Shown here: positions 38,744-47,792 of the stretch, piece by piece | Layout of the letters: each line of letters starts with the position of its first letter | Position numbering within the stretch: the stretch's first letter is position 1 | NCBI GenBank assembly: GCA_963822825.1 | Contig: CAWGIW010000021.1 | Coordinates: forward strand, 33,495-97,494 | Direction: 5' to 3' | Source of the DNA: JAWWPY01 sp963822825 | GTDB taxonomy: Bacteria; Actinomycetota; Actinomycetes; Streptosporangiales; Streptosporangiaceae | DNA: 64,000 nucleotides | Notes under the pieces: model-generated | What the model was told of the DNA's origin: nothing | Seen by the model: the letters and a program-made list of their open reading frames with translations, nothing else | Databases searched by the model: none | Program-made: the position numbers and the translations under genes

Positions 38744-39575
38744 ATGGGTGGCAACGAGATGGCAGGCACAGACGAGGCGGGCAGGGCTGCGGCAGCGCCG
38801 GGAACAGCCCACAAGCCGCGGGCCCGTGATCTGAATAAACTGATCCGCTACACGATGTGGTCGGTGTTCCGGGTGCGGGGTCCCGGGGCGCTTGACGAGG
38901 CCGGGGCGGCGAGCGGGAGCGGGCGGCCCGGCCTCGCGGCCGAGATCAGTGCACTGGGCCAGCAGGCGGCGGGCAAGGGAATCATCACCCGCGGCTGCTA
39001 CGACGTGCAGGGGCTGCGCGCCGACGCCGACTTTATGTTCTGGTGGGTCGCGCCGACCGCTGACGACCTGCAGGAGCAGTACGCCCGGTTCCGCCGGACC
39101 GGTATGGGCCGGGCCAGCGAGCCGGTCTGGTCGGCGATGGCCCTGCACCGCCCGGCCGAGTTCAACAAGGGGCACATTCCCGCGTACCTGGCCGACGAGG
39201 AACCGCGGGCCTGGGTCTCTGTCTACCCGTTCGTCCGCTCGTACGAGTGGTACCTGCTGGATCCGGACGAGCGCCGCGCCCTGATCGCTGAGCACGGGAT
39301 GATGGCGCGGGATTACCCGGACGTCCGGGCCAACACGGTCGTCTTGCTTCGCGCTGAACGACTACGAGTGGATGCTCGCGTTCGAGGCTGATGAGCTCTA
39401 CCGGATCGTCGACCTGATGCGCCATCTGCGTGGCTCCCGGGCCCGCCTGTACACGCGGGTCGAGATCCCGTTCTACACCGGCCGCCGCAAGCCGGTCGGG
39501 GAACTCATCGCCGGCCCTCCCGTGAGGGGCGGGCTCACTCGGCGGCCGGCTCCAGGCTCAGCGAGACCGAGTTGA
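38744..39575 (+). CDS. hemQ: coproheme decarboxylase HemQ (chlorite dismutase-like), one frameshift
   Basis: It decarboxylates iron-coproporphyrin III to heme b, the last step of the pathway. Seen: RDLNKLIRYTMWSVFRVRG, WAMALHRP-type region WSAMALHRPAEFNKGHIPAY, VYPFVRSYEWYLLDPDERR and the proximal His in LIAEHGMMARDYPDVRANTV. At about 39340 the frame changes and goes on FALNDYEWMLAFEADELYRI and HLRGSRARLYTRVEIPFYTG to 39575. The start may be ATG 38726, 38744 or 38759. The 3' end overlaps msrB by 41 bases. The indel is probably a sequence error. Confidence 0.88.
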
Positions 39576-39939
39576 TGCACCAGCGCTGGTCCGTGGGCAC
39601 CTGATACCCCTCGCCCTCGAACACGTGCCCCAGGTGCGAGTCGCAGCGGGCGCACCGGACCTCGGTCCGCACCCCGCCGGGCGAGCGGTCCTCGAGCAGG
39701 ACCACGGCGTCATCGCTGGACGGCTGGTAGAAACTCGGCCACCCGCAGTGCGACTCGAACTTTTCAGCCGACCGGAAGAGTTCGGCGCCGCAGGCCCGGC
39801 ACCGGTACACGCCCTCGGTCTTCGTCTCGGTGTACTCCCCCTGCCACGGCGCCTCGGTGCCCGCCTGGCGCAGCACCCGGTACTCCTCGGGGGTGAGCTG
39901 CTGGCGCCATTCCGTATCGGTCCGCTCAACCTTCTCCAT
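39535..39939 (-). CDS. msrB: peptide-methionine (R)-S-oxide reductase
   Basis: 134 residues. It reduces Met-R-sulfoxide in proteins. Zinc Cys pairs are in YRCRACGAELF and VRCARCDSHLGHVFEGEG, and the catalytic Cys is in QRWCINSVSLSL. Full length. It is convergent with hemQ and overlaps its end. Confidence 0.95.
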   Translation of the reverse strand: MEKVERTDTEWRQQLTPEEYRVLRQAGTEAPWQGEYTETKTEGVYRCRACGAELFRSAEKFESHCGWPSFYQPSSDDAVVLLEDRSPGGVRTEVRCARCDSHLGHVFEGEGYQVPTDQRWCINSVSLSLEPAAE

Positions 39940-40003
39940 GCCGGGCAGACTACCCGTCCCGGTTACCGCTACCCTCTAACGCGAGATCACGGAGGCACCG
40001 GAC

Positions 40004-40546
40004 ATGCAGTGGCTGAACGAGCCTGCCAGCTGGCAGCGGACCGACGACGTGCTGCAAGTGCAGGTCGATCCGGGTACTGACTTCTGGCGGGTCACCGGCT
40101 ACGGGTACATCAGGGATAGCGGCCACGTCTACGGCGAGGTGGTGGCCGGCGACCTGGACGTGGCGGTGCGCCTGCGCGGCAACTACGCCACCCAGTACGA
40201 CCAGGCCGGCGTCATGCTGCGGGCGGACGAGCGCACCTGGCTGAAAACTGGGGTTGAATTTTTCGAGGGGCGTCTCCGGCTGAGCACGGTGCTGACCCTG
40301 GGGCTGTCCAGCTGGGCCGTGGCCGACCTGCCAGACGGCACCGACGAGATCTCGCTGCGGGTGTCCCGCCGCAACGACGCCGTTGAGATCCGCTACACCA
40401 CCACCGACGGCGGCACGCCGGAACTCGCCGCCCTGGTCTTCCTGCCGCCGGACCGCGAGCTCCTGGCGGGCGCCATGTGCGCCGCGCCGGACGGCACCGG
40501 GTTCAGCGTGTCCTTCCACGACCTCCGCATCGCCGCCCGGGCCTGA
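40004..40546 (+). CDS. DUF1349 (concanavalin-like) protein
   Basis: 180 residues, close to the YheS/YeaW-like DUF1349 proteins with a beta-jelly-roll. Typical stretches are GTDFWRVTGYGYIRDSGHVY, YDQAGVMLRADERTWLKTG and EISLRVSRRNDAVEI. There is no signal peptide. Function unknown; single gene between msrB and valS. Confidence 0.78.
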   Translation: MQWLNEPASWQRTDDVLQVQVDPGTDFWRVTGYGYIRDSGHVYGEVVAGDLDVAVRLRGNYATQYDQAGVMLRADERTWLKTGVEFFEGRLRLSTVLTLGLSSWAVADLPDGTDEISLRVSRRNDAVEIRYTTTDGGTPELAALVFLPPDRELLAGAMCAAPDGTGFSVSFHDLRIAARA

Positions 40547-40583
40547 GCTCATCGCGGCCGGTCGCCAGGCTGATCACCGGGTC

Positions 40584-43178
40584 TCAGAGGCTGACCCGGT
40601 GCACAGGCACGGGGCTGGCCGACGGGCGGACCACGACCTGGTCCACCTTGCCCGCCGCCTGCACGTCGCGCAGCGCCGCCCGGACGGCGGCGATGTCGTC
40701 CTCCCCGGCCGACACGACCAGGGCGGCGACCCGGGCTCGCATGGACAGCCGCGCGGCTGATTTGGCCGCCCGGATCGCGCCGATCGCGGCCGACGCGGCG
40801 TCGAGCACCCGGGCCGGGTCCGCGCCGCCCGCCAGGCCGGGCAGCTCACCGGGATCCGGCCAGCAGGCACGGTGGATGGAACCCTCCTGCCACCACGACC
40901 ACGCCTCCTCGGTGACGAACGGCAGGAACGGCGCGAACAGCCGGAGCACGGTGGACAGGGCCAGGCGCAGCGCGGTGATCGCCGACCGCGCGGCCTGGCT
41001 GCCCTGCTCGCCGTAGCCGCGGGACTTGACGAGTTCCACGTAGTCGTCACAGAAAAACCAGAAAAATTCCTCAACGGTTTCCAGCGCCCGCGCGTGGTCG
41101 TAGGCCTCGAACGCCGTGGTGCACGCGCTCACCACGCCGCCGAGCCTGCTCAGCATCGCGCGGTCCAGCGGCTACGGTGGCCGCAGCCGGGAGTTCCGGG
41201 CCCGGCTGCGGGGCCGGGAGGGTGAGCACGAAACGGGAAACGTTGAGGATCTTGATGGCGAGCCGGCGCCCGACCCTCAGCTGGCCGGGGTCGAACGTCA
41301 TGTCGGCGCCCAGGCGGCCGCTGGCGGCCCAGTACCGCACCGCGTCCGACCCGTGCTGGCGGAGCGGGTCCATGGGCGTGACCACGTTCCCCACGGACTT
41401 GGACATCTTCTTGCGGTCCGGGTCGAGAATCCAGCCGGAGATCGCGGCGTGCCGCCACGGCAGCACACCGTGCTCCAGGTGGGAGCGGAGCACCGCGTAG
41501 AACAGCCAGGTCCGGATGATCTCATGGGCCTGCGGCCGGAGGTCCATCGGGAAGATCCGGGCCATCAGGTCATCGTCCAGCGTCCAGCGCCCGGCGATCT
41601 GCGGGCTGAGTGAGGACGTGGCCCAGGTGTCCAGGACATCGGAGTCGCCGGTGAACCCGCCCGGCTGGCCGCGCTGATCCTCGGTGAAGCCGGGCGGCGG
41701 GTCGGTCGCGGGATCTACCGGGAGCAGGTCCTCGCCGGGCACGATGGGGAAGTCGTGGCGCGGCCTGGCCGTCGGCATCGAGCGGGTACCAGACCGGCAC
41801 CGGCACGCCGAAGAAGCGCTGCCTGCTGACCAGCCAGTCGCCGGTCAGGCCGGCCACCCAGTTCTCATAACGGGCCCGCATGTGCGGCGGGTGCCAGCTG
41901 AGCTCGCGGCCGCGGGCGATCAGCGCGTCGCGCAGGGCGTCGTCGCGCCCGCCGTTGCGCAGATACCACTGCCGGCTGGAGATGATCTCCAGCGGCCGGT
42001 CGCCGCGCTCGTAGAACTTCACCGGGTGGGTGATCGGCTCGGGCTCGCCGAGCAGGTCCCCGGACGCCCGGAGCAGCGAGGTGATCTGCTGCCTGGCGGC
42101 CTTGGTGGTGGCGCCCGCGAGTTGCTGGTAGGCGGCGCGGCCGTCCCGGCTGGTGATCCCGGGCGGCGGGCAGGCCAGGAACCGGCCATCGGGGCCGAGC
42201 ACCGGCCTGGTGTCCAGGTGCAGGTCCCGCCACCAGATGACGTCGGTGGCATCGCCGAACGTGCAGATCATCGCGATGCCGGTGCCCTTGGCCGGGTCGG
42301 CCAGGGGGTGCGCGGTGACCGGCACCTCAGCGCCCAGCAACGGGGTGCGGACCGTCGTGCCGATGAGCGCGGCATACCGCGTGTCGTCGGGATGGGCCAC
42401 CAGCGCCACGCAGGCGGGCAGCAGTTCGGGCCGGGTGGTGGCCACCGGCACCGGCGCGCCGGCCTCGCGGAACGCGAGCCGGTAGTAGGCACCGGCGATT
42501 TCCCGGTCCTCCAGTTCCGCCTGGGCGACCGCCGTGCGGAAGGTCAGGTCCCACAGAGTCGGGCCTTCGGCCAGGTAGGCCTCGCCTCGGGCCAGGTTGC
42601 GGAGGAACCCCCGTTGCGCGATCGTGCGGGAGTTCTCGTCGATGGTCTGGTACATCGTGGACCAGTCCACCGACAGCCCGATCCGCCGCCAGGCCTGCTC
42701 GAACGCCTGCTCGTCCAGGCTGGTCAGGCGCTCGCAGAGGGCGACAAAGTTGCGCCGGGACACGGCCTGCGGGTCCCCGTCATGGCGGGCCGGCGGCACG
42801 AAGTCAGGGTCATAGGGCAGCGAGGGGTCGCAGCGCACGTGGAAGTAGTTCTGCACCCGGCGCTCGGTGGGCAGCCCATTGTCGTCCCAGCCGATGGGGT
42901 AGAAGACCTCTTTGCCGCGCATGCGCTGGAAGCGCGCCACCGTGTCGGTGTGCGTGAACGAGCAGACGTGACCGATGTGCAGTGCTCCGCTGACCGTCAG
43001 CGGGGGAGTGTCGATGGAGAAGACGTCGCCCCGTTGCCTGGTCCGGTCAAACTTGTACTACGCCCGCCTCTTCCCACCGGCGCGACCACTTCTCCTCGAT
43101 GCCGTCAAGCGAAGGCTTGCCCGGCACCAGGCTGGCGTGCCGCGTGTCCGCGGCGCTGGGGCGGGAATCGGTGCTCAT
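40584..43178 (-). CDS. valS: valine-tRNA ligase, three frameshifts
   Basis: Reading from ATG 43178: MSTDSRPSAADTRHASLVPG to about 43057; shift; FDRTRQRGDVFSIDTPPLTV, SGALHIGHV (HIGH motif) and GWDDNGLPTERRVQNYF; shift at about 41780; FTGDSDVLDTWATSSLSP and KKMSKSVGNVVTP (KMSKS motif); shift at about 41160; LETVEEFFWFFCDDYVELVK to the stop at 40584. The combined length of about 864 residues is normal for ValS. It charges tRNA-Val. An essential enzyme with all motifs intact but three indels points to sequence errors. Confidence 0.9.
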
Positions 43179-43242
43179 GGCGTCCAGCGTACCGTGCCCC
43201 GCCGCCGCGGCGAGCAGCACGGCCCGGACGGCACATAACCCA

Positions 43243-43271
43243 TTGACAAGTGAGATACTCCCTCGTATAAC
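43243..43271 (+). promoter_or_regulatory. consensus sigma-70-type promoter of the Clp-N gene
   Basis: TTGACA (43243-43248), 17-bp spacer, TATAAC (43266-43271). The leader is only about 20 nt, and AGGGAG (43289-43294) precedes ATG 43300. This is the closest match to the consensus in the window, in the short gap divergent from valS. Confidence 0.8.
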
Positions 43272-43299
43272 CCCTATATAACCCCCATAGGGAGATGTC

Positions 43300-44177
43300 A
43301 TGCCCAAGATCAACGTATACCTGCCGGAGGAACTCGCGGCGTCCGTCCGCGCGGCCGGGTTCCCGGTCTCGCCGGTCTGCCAGCAGGCACTGGCGGAGAC
43401 CGTCCGGACCGTGACGGCCGCGCGCAAAGCGATCCAGGCGATGCGCGATCCGCGGTTCGATCCCAACCGGTACCCGGCCTACGAGGAGCGCCTCGCGAAC
43501 CGGATGACGGTACGGCTCAGGCGGGCGGTCGGCCTCGCGCGGCAGGTATCAGATCCCGGTACGCCGACCGGCACCAGGCATTTGCTCCTCGGCGTGCTCG
43601 ACGAGGGGGACAACCTGGGACTCCGGGTACTCCAGGCACTCGAGGTTGACGCTGACGAGCTACGGGCCGCCCTGGAGCAGGCCCAGCCCGACGAGGCTGA
43701 AACTGGCCAGGCTGATGCCGGCGAGGCGGGAACCGGGGACGCGGCTACTGGCGAGGCGGCTACTGGCGAGGCAGATATCGGAGACGCCGGCGCTGGCGGG
43801 CTGGCCCCGGTGATGCGGGTACTCGTGGGGTCGGCCCCGGTGATGCGGGTACTGGTGAGGGAGCCGATGACCGGCCGCTGCTGGCCAGCCTGACCGTGCC
43901 TGCCCGGCAGGCCCTCGCCTCCGCCATGGAGGCGGCGATCGAACTTGGCCACAACTACATCGGGTGCGAGCACCTGCTGGTCGGCCTGCTGGCCGACCCC
44001 GGCAGTGCCGCCGGCCGCACCCTGCGCCGCTTCGGTGCCGAGCCCGCGAGCGCCCGCCGGGCCATCACGGCCACCCTGGCTGGCTACGCCCATGCCCGGC
44101 AGGCGGACGGCGCCCTCGACCAGATCTTGCACCGGCTTGACGCGATCGAGGGCCGCCTCAATTCGCTGGGCGCGTGA
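43300..44177 (+). CDS. Clp N-terminal domain protein, one frameshift
   Basis: MPKINVYLPEELAASVRAAG gives a ribbon-helix-helix-like start, followed by a first Clp-N repeat (TRHLLLGVLDEGDNLGLRVL). A linker of acidic Gly/Ala repeats (DAGTGEA-like) follows. The literal frame stops at 43893. One frame over, DDRPLLASLTVPARQ leads into a second Clp-N repeat (HNYIGCEHLLVGLLADPGSA) ending at 44177. There is no ATPase domain, so it is not a full ClpC; it might bind ClpC substrates or act as a regulator. The shift lies in a repetitive linker with a 21-bp duplication (43803-43823 and 43833-43853). Confidence 0.75.
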
Positions 44178-44215
44178 CACCTGGCCGCCGCGGCCAAGCC
44201 CGGCGCTCTTGGGAT

Positions 44216-44665
44216 CTACCGCCGTCCTCGCGGTCCCCCGGAGACATACACGAGGATCACGACGAGGAGCCCGATCCACAGCCAGGGAGTGAGAAACGCC
44301 GCCACGACATGTCCGGCGATGATGGCGATCGCGATGACGAGGAGGAGGACGAGGGCGCGGTGGGGCAGGTGCCCGTGCCGTTGCTGCGCCACGGCCCTCA
44401 ACGCCTTGGCTGCTTCCGGTGCTTCCGATGCCTCGGTTCTGGGCAGGTCGTTGAACAGCCCGCTCAGGTCCGAGTACGTCTTGGCTTTCATGGCCTGGTC
44501 GAGGCGCTGCTCGAATTCGGCTTGGTCCAGGCGTCCGTCACCGTAGTGCTTGGACAGCAGGTCGGCGACCTCGGCGCGTTCGGCGTCGGAGATCCGCAGG
44601 TCGCCGTGGCCGGCGCGGCGGCGGGTCGCGTTGAGCAGCCAGGCTGGGCTGGGTTGGGTGGGCAT
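44216..44665 (-). CDS. DUF1707 membrane protein
   Basis: 149 residues. DUF1707 is clear: DLRISDAERAEVADLLSKHY, GRLDQAEFEQRLDQAMKAKT and YSDLSGLFNDLP. Two closely spaced hydrophobic helices follow (ALVLLLVIAIAIIAGHVVAA; WLWIGLLVVILVYVSG). It probably belongs with the PspC-like gene upstream on the same strand. Function unknown. Confidence 0.85.
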   Translation of the reverse strand: MPTQPSPAWLLNATRRRAGHGDLRISDAERAEVADLLSKHYGDGRLDQAEFEQRLDQAMKAKTYSDLSGLFNDLPRTEASEAPEAAKALRAVAQQRHGHLPHRALVLLLVIAIAIIAGHVVAAFLTPWLWIGLLVVILVYVSGGPRGRR

Positions 44666-44714
44666 GTGGGTGCGGCTTCCTTGGTGGTTGCGGGCTGGGA
44701 TCGGTGCGGCCGGG

Positions 44715-45032
44715 TCAGGAGGAGCGGGGGGAGATGGACTGGATCAGTTCGCTGGCGATGGACTGCTCGGCGCCTTCTTCGGGGATGAGCAGCCAGCCGG
44801 CCAGGTAGAGGGGGACGCCGATGCCGCCGACGAAGGTGAGCACGACCAGCGCGATCCGGGTGAGGGTGGCGTCGATGTTGAGGTAGTCGGCGATGCCGGC
44901 GGCGACTCCGGCGAGCATCCGGCCGTGCCACGGGCGCTGCAGCGGCAGGGGATCGTGGCCGGGACGGCGGCGGTCTTCTGGGTTCGCCTGGGTGGGGCTG
45001 GGGGCTTCTGGGTCCATGTCGGTGGTGGTCAT
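44715..45032 (-). CDS. PspC domain membrane protein
   Basis: 105 residues from ATG 45032. The PspC motif is RPWHGRMLAGVAAGIADYLN, followed by a hydrophobic pair LTRIALVVLTFVGGIGVPLY and LAGWLLIPEEGAEQS. PspC-like proteins sense envelope stress. 49 bp separate it from the DUF1707 gene, likely the same transcript. Confidence 0.88.
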   Translation of the reverse strand: MTTTDMDPEAPSPTQANPEDRRRPGHDPLPLQRPWHGRMLAGVAAGIADYLNIDATLTRIALVVLTFVGGIGVPLYLAGWLLIPEEGAEQSIASELIQSISPRSS

Positions 45033-45088
45033 GGCTCCAGCGTGCGCCCGCCCGCCCGGCCTGGGTATCCGGAAGACCCCGGATGGGT

Positions 45089-45116
45089 CCCTGATCACTG
45101 GCTGACGGGATCAGGG
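45089..45116 (-). terminator. 8-bp perfect stem-loop between lysR and the PspC gene
   Basis: CCCTGATC (45089-45096) pairs with GATCAGGG (45109-45116), 12-nt loop. It could end the lysR transcript or act as an operator in front of the PspC gene. Confidence 0.4.
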
Positions 45117-45171
45117 GGCGCCCGGATGCCCGGCCCGGGTTGACCGGCGGCCGATCCCAGCGTGGCGCGCG

Positions 45172-46092
45172 TCATGGCGAGAGGGCAGGGACGCGTCCCG
45201 CGGCTGCGCTCCTGATGATGTGCTGACGGAACAGTTCGGCGGCCGGCAGCAAGCGCCGTTCGGCTGACCAGGTCAGGCAGATCTCCCGGACCGCGCCGGC
45301 GTCCAGGATTTCGCAGTAGAGCAACGGCCCGGCCGCCGATTCCGGCGAACCCGCGCGCGGCGCCGGCACGATCGCCACCCCCAGCCCGGCGGCTACGAAG
45401 CCGCGGACGGTGGACAGGTCGTCGCCTTCGAAGACAACATCCGGGCGGAAGCCGGCCCGATCGCAGAGCTCGTCGGTCAGCTTCCGCAGCGCGGACGTCG
45501 GCCGCAGGCTGACAAACGGTTCTTCGGATACGTCGGCCAGATAGACGCGCTGCTGCTGCGCGAGTCCATGATCGCGGGGCAGGGCCAGGCGCAACGGCTC
45601 CACCGCGACCCGCCGCGTATGCACGGCCGGGTCACGCCGGCGGCGCGTGCCGATCTCAAGGTCGGCCTGCCCGCCGTCGAGGGCGGCCGACTCCAGCTCG
45701 TCGCGGACCTGGGTCAGCTGGAACCGGACGTGCGGGTGAGCGGCCCGGAAGCTGCGGACCAGGTCAGGCACGAGCCAGGTGCCCAGCGAGTGCTGGAACG
45801 CGAGCGCCACGCTGCCGGTGTCGGGCTCGATGAGCTCGTTGACCGCGGCGATCCCGTCGTCGAGCTGATGCAAGAGCGCGTTGACGTGCCGCTTGAATAC
45901 CGAGCCCGCCTGGGTCATCCGCAGCGTGCGGCCGGACCGGCGCAGCAGCGGCGTGCCGATCTGTGCCTCCAGACGCGCCAGGGCACGGGAAACGCCGGAC
46001 TGCGTGACCGAGTCAAGCTCGCTGACCTCGGTCACGGTCGTGCCGTCGGCGACCTGCTGGAACCAGCGCAGGGAGTCGGTATCCACACCCAT
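45172..46092 (-). CDS. LysR-family transcriptional regulator
   Basis: 306 residues. The N-terminal helix-turn-helix is VTQSGVSRALARLEAQIGTP, then the co-inducer domain GSVALAFQHSLGTWLVPDLV and GLGVAIVPAPRAGSPES. No divergently transcribed metabolic gene lies next to it (the small gene at 46193 is the only candidate), so its target is unknown. Confidence 0.9.
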   Translation of the reverse strand: MGVDTDSLRWFQQVADGTTVTEVSELDSVTQSGVSRALARLEAQIGTPLLRRSGRTLRMTQAGSVFKRHVNALLHQLDDGIAAVNELIEPDTGSVALAFQHSLGTWLVPDLVRSFRAAHPHVRFQLTQVRDELESAALDGGQADLEIGTRRRRDPAVHTRRVAVEPLRLALPRDHGLAQQQRVYLADVSEEPFVSLRPTSALRKLTDELCDRAGFRPDVVFEGDDLSTVRGFVAAGLGVAIVPAPRAGSPESAAGPLLYCEILDAGAVREICLTWSAERRLLPAAELFRQHIIRSAAAGRVPALSP

Positions 46093-46192
46093 GATTTTAG
46101 ATCATGGATAACTTGCATTCTAGTCATTGGACGCATGGGTCGTGGTCGGTGACACTAGAGATGACGAGAGTCCCCGAGCCTTAGGACACACA

Positions 46193-46414
46193 ATGGAGAG
46201 CACTAGTTACTCACTCGGCTCGCTGTGGACCGCGATCCGCGACGAGCACCGCGCCGCCCGCGCGGCGCGCGCCGAACGCAAGTCCCTGGAGCGCGAGCTG
46301 GCCAGCTACACCTCGCCAGCCGACCTCAACGACCTGGACGCGATCCTCGACCGGCACAGCGAGGACGAGACCGCGGACATCCGCCGCATCCTCGCCGGAC
46401 GCCGCGGCGCCTGA
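46193..46414 (+). CDS. small hypothetical protein
   Basis: 73 residues, almost entirely helical and charged: AIRDEHRAARAARAERKSLE, then DLDAILDRHSEDETADIRRI. It may form a coiled coil. ATG 46193 is the first codon of the frame; no strong ribosome binding site was seen. It lies between the divergent lysR and the LigD-type gene. Confidence 0.55.
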   Translation: MESTSYSLGSLWTAIRDEHRAARAARAERKSLERELASYTSPADLNDLDAILDRHSEDETADIRRILAGRRGA

Positions 46415-46460
46415 CCGCGGTCGCCGCGTCCGGCCGTGCTGTGCCCGCTACGGTGGGGGC

Positions 46461-47492
46461 ATGGCGGCGGAGGCACTGCAGATCACCGTGGGGGACCGGG
46501 TCGTCAGGGTCACCAGCCCAGGCAAGGTGCTGTTCCCCGAGCCGGGGCTGACCAAGGAAGACCTGGTCCGCTACTACATCGCGGTCGGCGAGGGGATGCT
46601 GCGCGCGGTGGCCGCCCGGCCCACGGCGCTGCGTCGCTACCCGGACGGGCTCGGCGGGGAATCTTTCTTCCAGAAAAGGGCGCCGAAGGGCGCACCGCCG
46701 TGGGTGGAGACCGTGGCGATCCGGTTCCCCAGCGGCCGCTCCGCGGATGAGATCTGCCCCACCGAGGTCGCCGTGCTCGCCTGGGCGGCCAATCTCGCCG
46801 CCATCGAATTCCATCCCTGGCCGGTGCGCCGGCCCGACGTGGACCATCCGGACGAACTGCGCGTCGACCTCGACCCGCAGCCCGGGACCACGTTCCGGGA
46901 CGTGGTCGCGGCGGCCAGGCTGGCCCGCGAAGTCCTCAGCCAGGTCGGCTGCACCGCATTCGTGAAGACGTCGGGCGGCCGCGGCCTGCACCTCGCGGTG
47001 CGGATCGCCCCGGAGTGGGACTTCATCGAGGTCCGCCGGGCCGCCATCGCGCTGGCCCGGGAACTGGCCCGGCGCGAGCCCGAGCTGGTCACCGCCGAGT
47101 GGTGGAAGGAACAGCGCGGCGAGCGGGTGTTCGTTGATTTCAATCAGGCGGCGCGCGACCGCAGCATGGCCGCGGCCTACTCGGCCCGGGCCACGCCGAT
47201 GGCCACCGTCTCGGCCCCAGTGACCTGGGAGGAGCTGGACGACGTGGCCCCGGGCGATTTCACCATCGTGACGATGCCGGAGCGGTTCGCGAGCATCGAG
47301 GACCCGCACGGCGGGATGGACCAGGCGGCCTGCCGCCTGGATGGGCTGCTGGAGATGGCGGCGGCCGACGAGCGTGATCGCGGCCTGGGCGACATGCCCT
47401 ACCCACCCGACTACCCGAAGATGCCCGGCGAGCCCATGCGGGTGCAGCCCAGCCGGGCCAGGCCAGCGGCCAGCGGAGAGATGTCACCGTAG
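46461..47492 (+). CDS. LigD-type polymerase/primase domain protein (stand-alone)
   Basis: 343 residues covering only the archaeo-eukaryotic primase-like domain found in LigD. The two catalytic Asp are in LRVDLDPQPGTTFRD, preceded by NLAAIEFHPWPVRRPDVDHP; FVKTSGGRGLHLAVRIAP and ARDRSMAAAYSARATPMATV are also diagnostic. The domain adds nucleotides during non-homologous end joining. The ligase, phosphoesterase and Ku partners are not in the window. Actinomycetes often carry such separate PolDom proteins. Confidence 0.88.
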   Translation: MAAEALQITVGDRVVRVTSPGKVLFPEPGLTKEDLVRYYIAVGEGMLRAVAARPTALRRYPDGLGGESFFQKRAPKGAPPWVETVAIRFPSGRSADEICPTEVAVLAWAANLAAIEFHPWPVRRPDVDHPDELRVDLDPQPGTTFRDVVAAARLAREVLSQVGCTAFVKTSGGRGLHLAVRIAPEWDFIEVRRAAIALARELARREPELVTAEWWKEQRGERVFVDFNQAARDRSMAAAYSARATPMATVSAPVTWEELDDVAPGDFTIVTMPERFASIEDPHGGMDQAACRLDGLLEMAAADERDRGLGDMPYPPDYPKMPGEPMRVQPSRARPAASGEMSP

Positions 47493-47696
47493 AACCGCCC
47501 CGCCTCCCCCCGGAACCGGCCCGTGGCAAGAGACGCGGCGCTGCTTCCGAATCGTCAGGTAATGCCTTGTATCTGGCGTTTGATGCGGCATAGCCTCGTT
47601 GGGGGCTAGGGAACTTCCAGACCGGGTGCCAAGTTTGACACGCTATGAGGCTTGTGCGGCTCCAGGATGATCGGGCGCAATCGGGGAGGTAGCCTC
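47493..47696. other. region upstream of the Pfa-type locus
   Basis: About 200 bp without an open frame of note. A TTGACA lies at 47635-47640 but no matching -10 is seen 16-19 bp downstream. GGGGAGG (47683-47689) is a strong ribosome binding site for ATG 47697. Confidence 0.4.
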
Positions 47697-47792
47697 ATGG
47701 CCGTCGCCGTCACCGGTGGCATGGTCGGCGAGCCCTCGGGATTAGTCGAGGAACAGCCCGGTCAGCCGGTCAGACCGGCGGCCCGGGGATGA
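47697..47792 (+). CDS. possible 31-codon leader ORF before the PfaD-like gene
   Basis: ATG 47697 has GGGGAGG eight bases upstream and encodes a peptide starting MAVAVTGGMVGEPSGLVEEQ. Its TGA (47790-47792) overlaps ATG 47789 of the PfaD-like frame (ATGA). Given the many indels nearby it may instead be the true N-terminus of PfaD, separated by a frameshift. Confidence 0.35.
   Translation: MAVAVTGGMVGEPSGLVEEQPGQPVRPAARG

Noticed and set aside
40584..43178. valS as a decayed second copy
   Set aside because: All catalytic motifs and full length are kept across three isolated indels; decay would show substitutions in HIGH/KMSKS regions. Kept as a gene with probable sequence errors.
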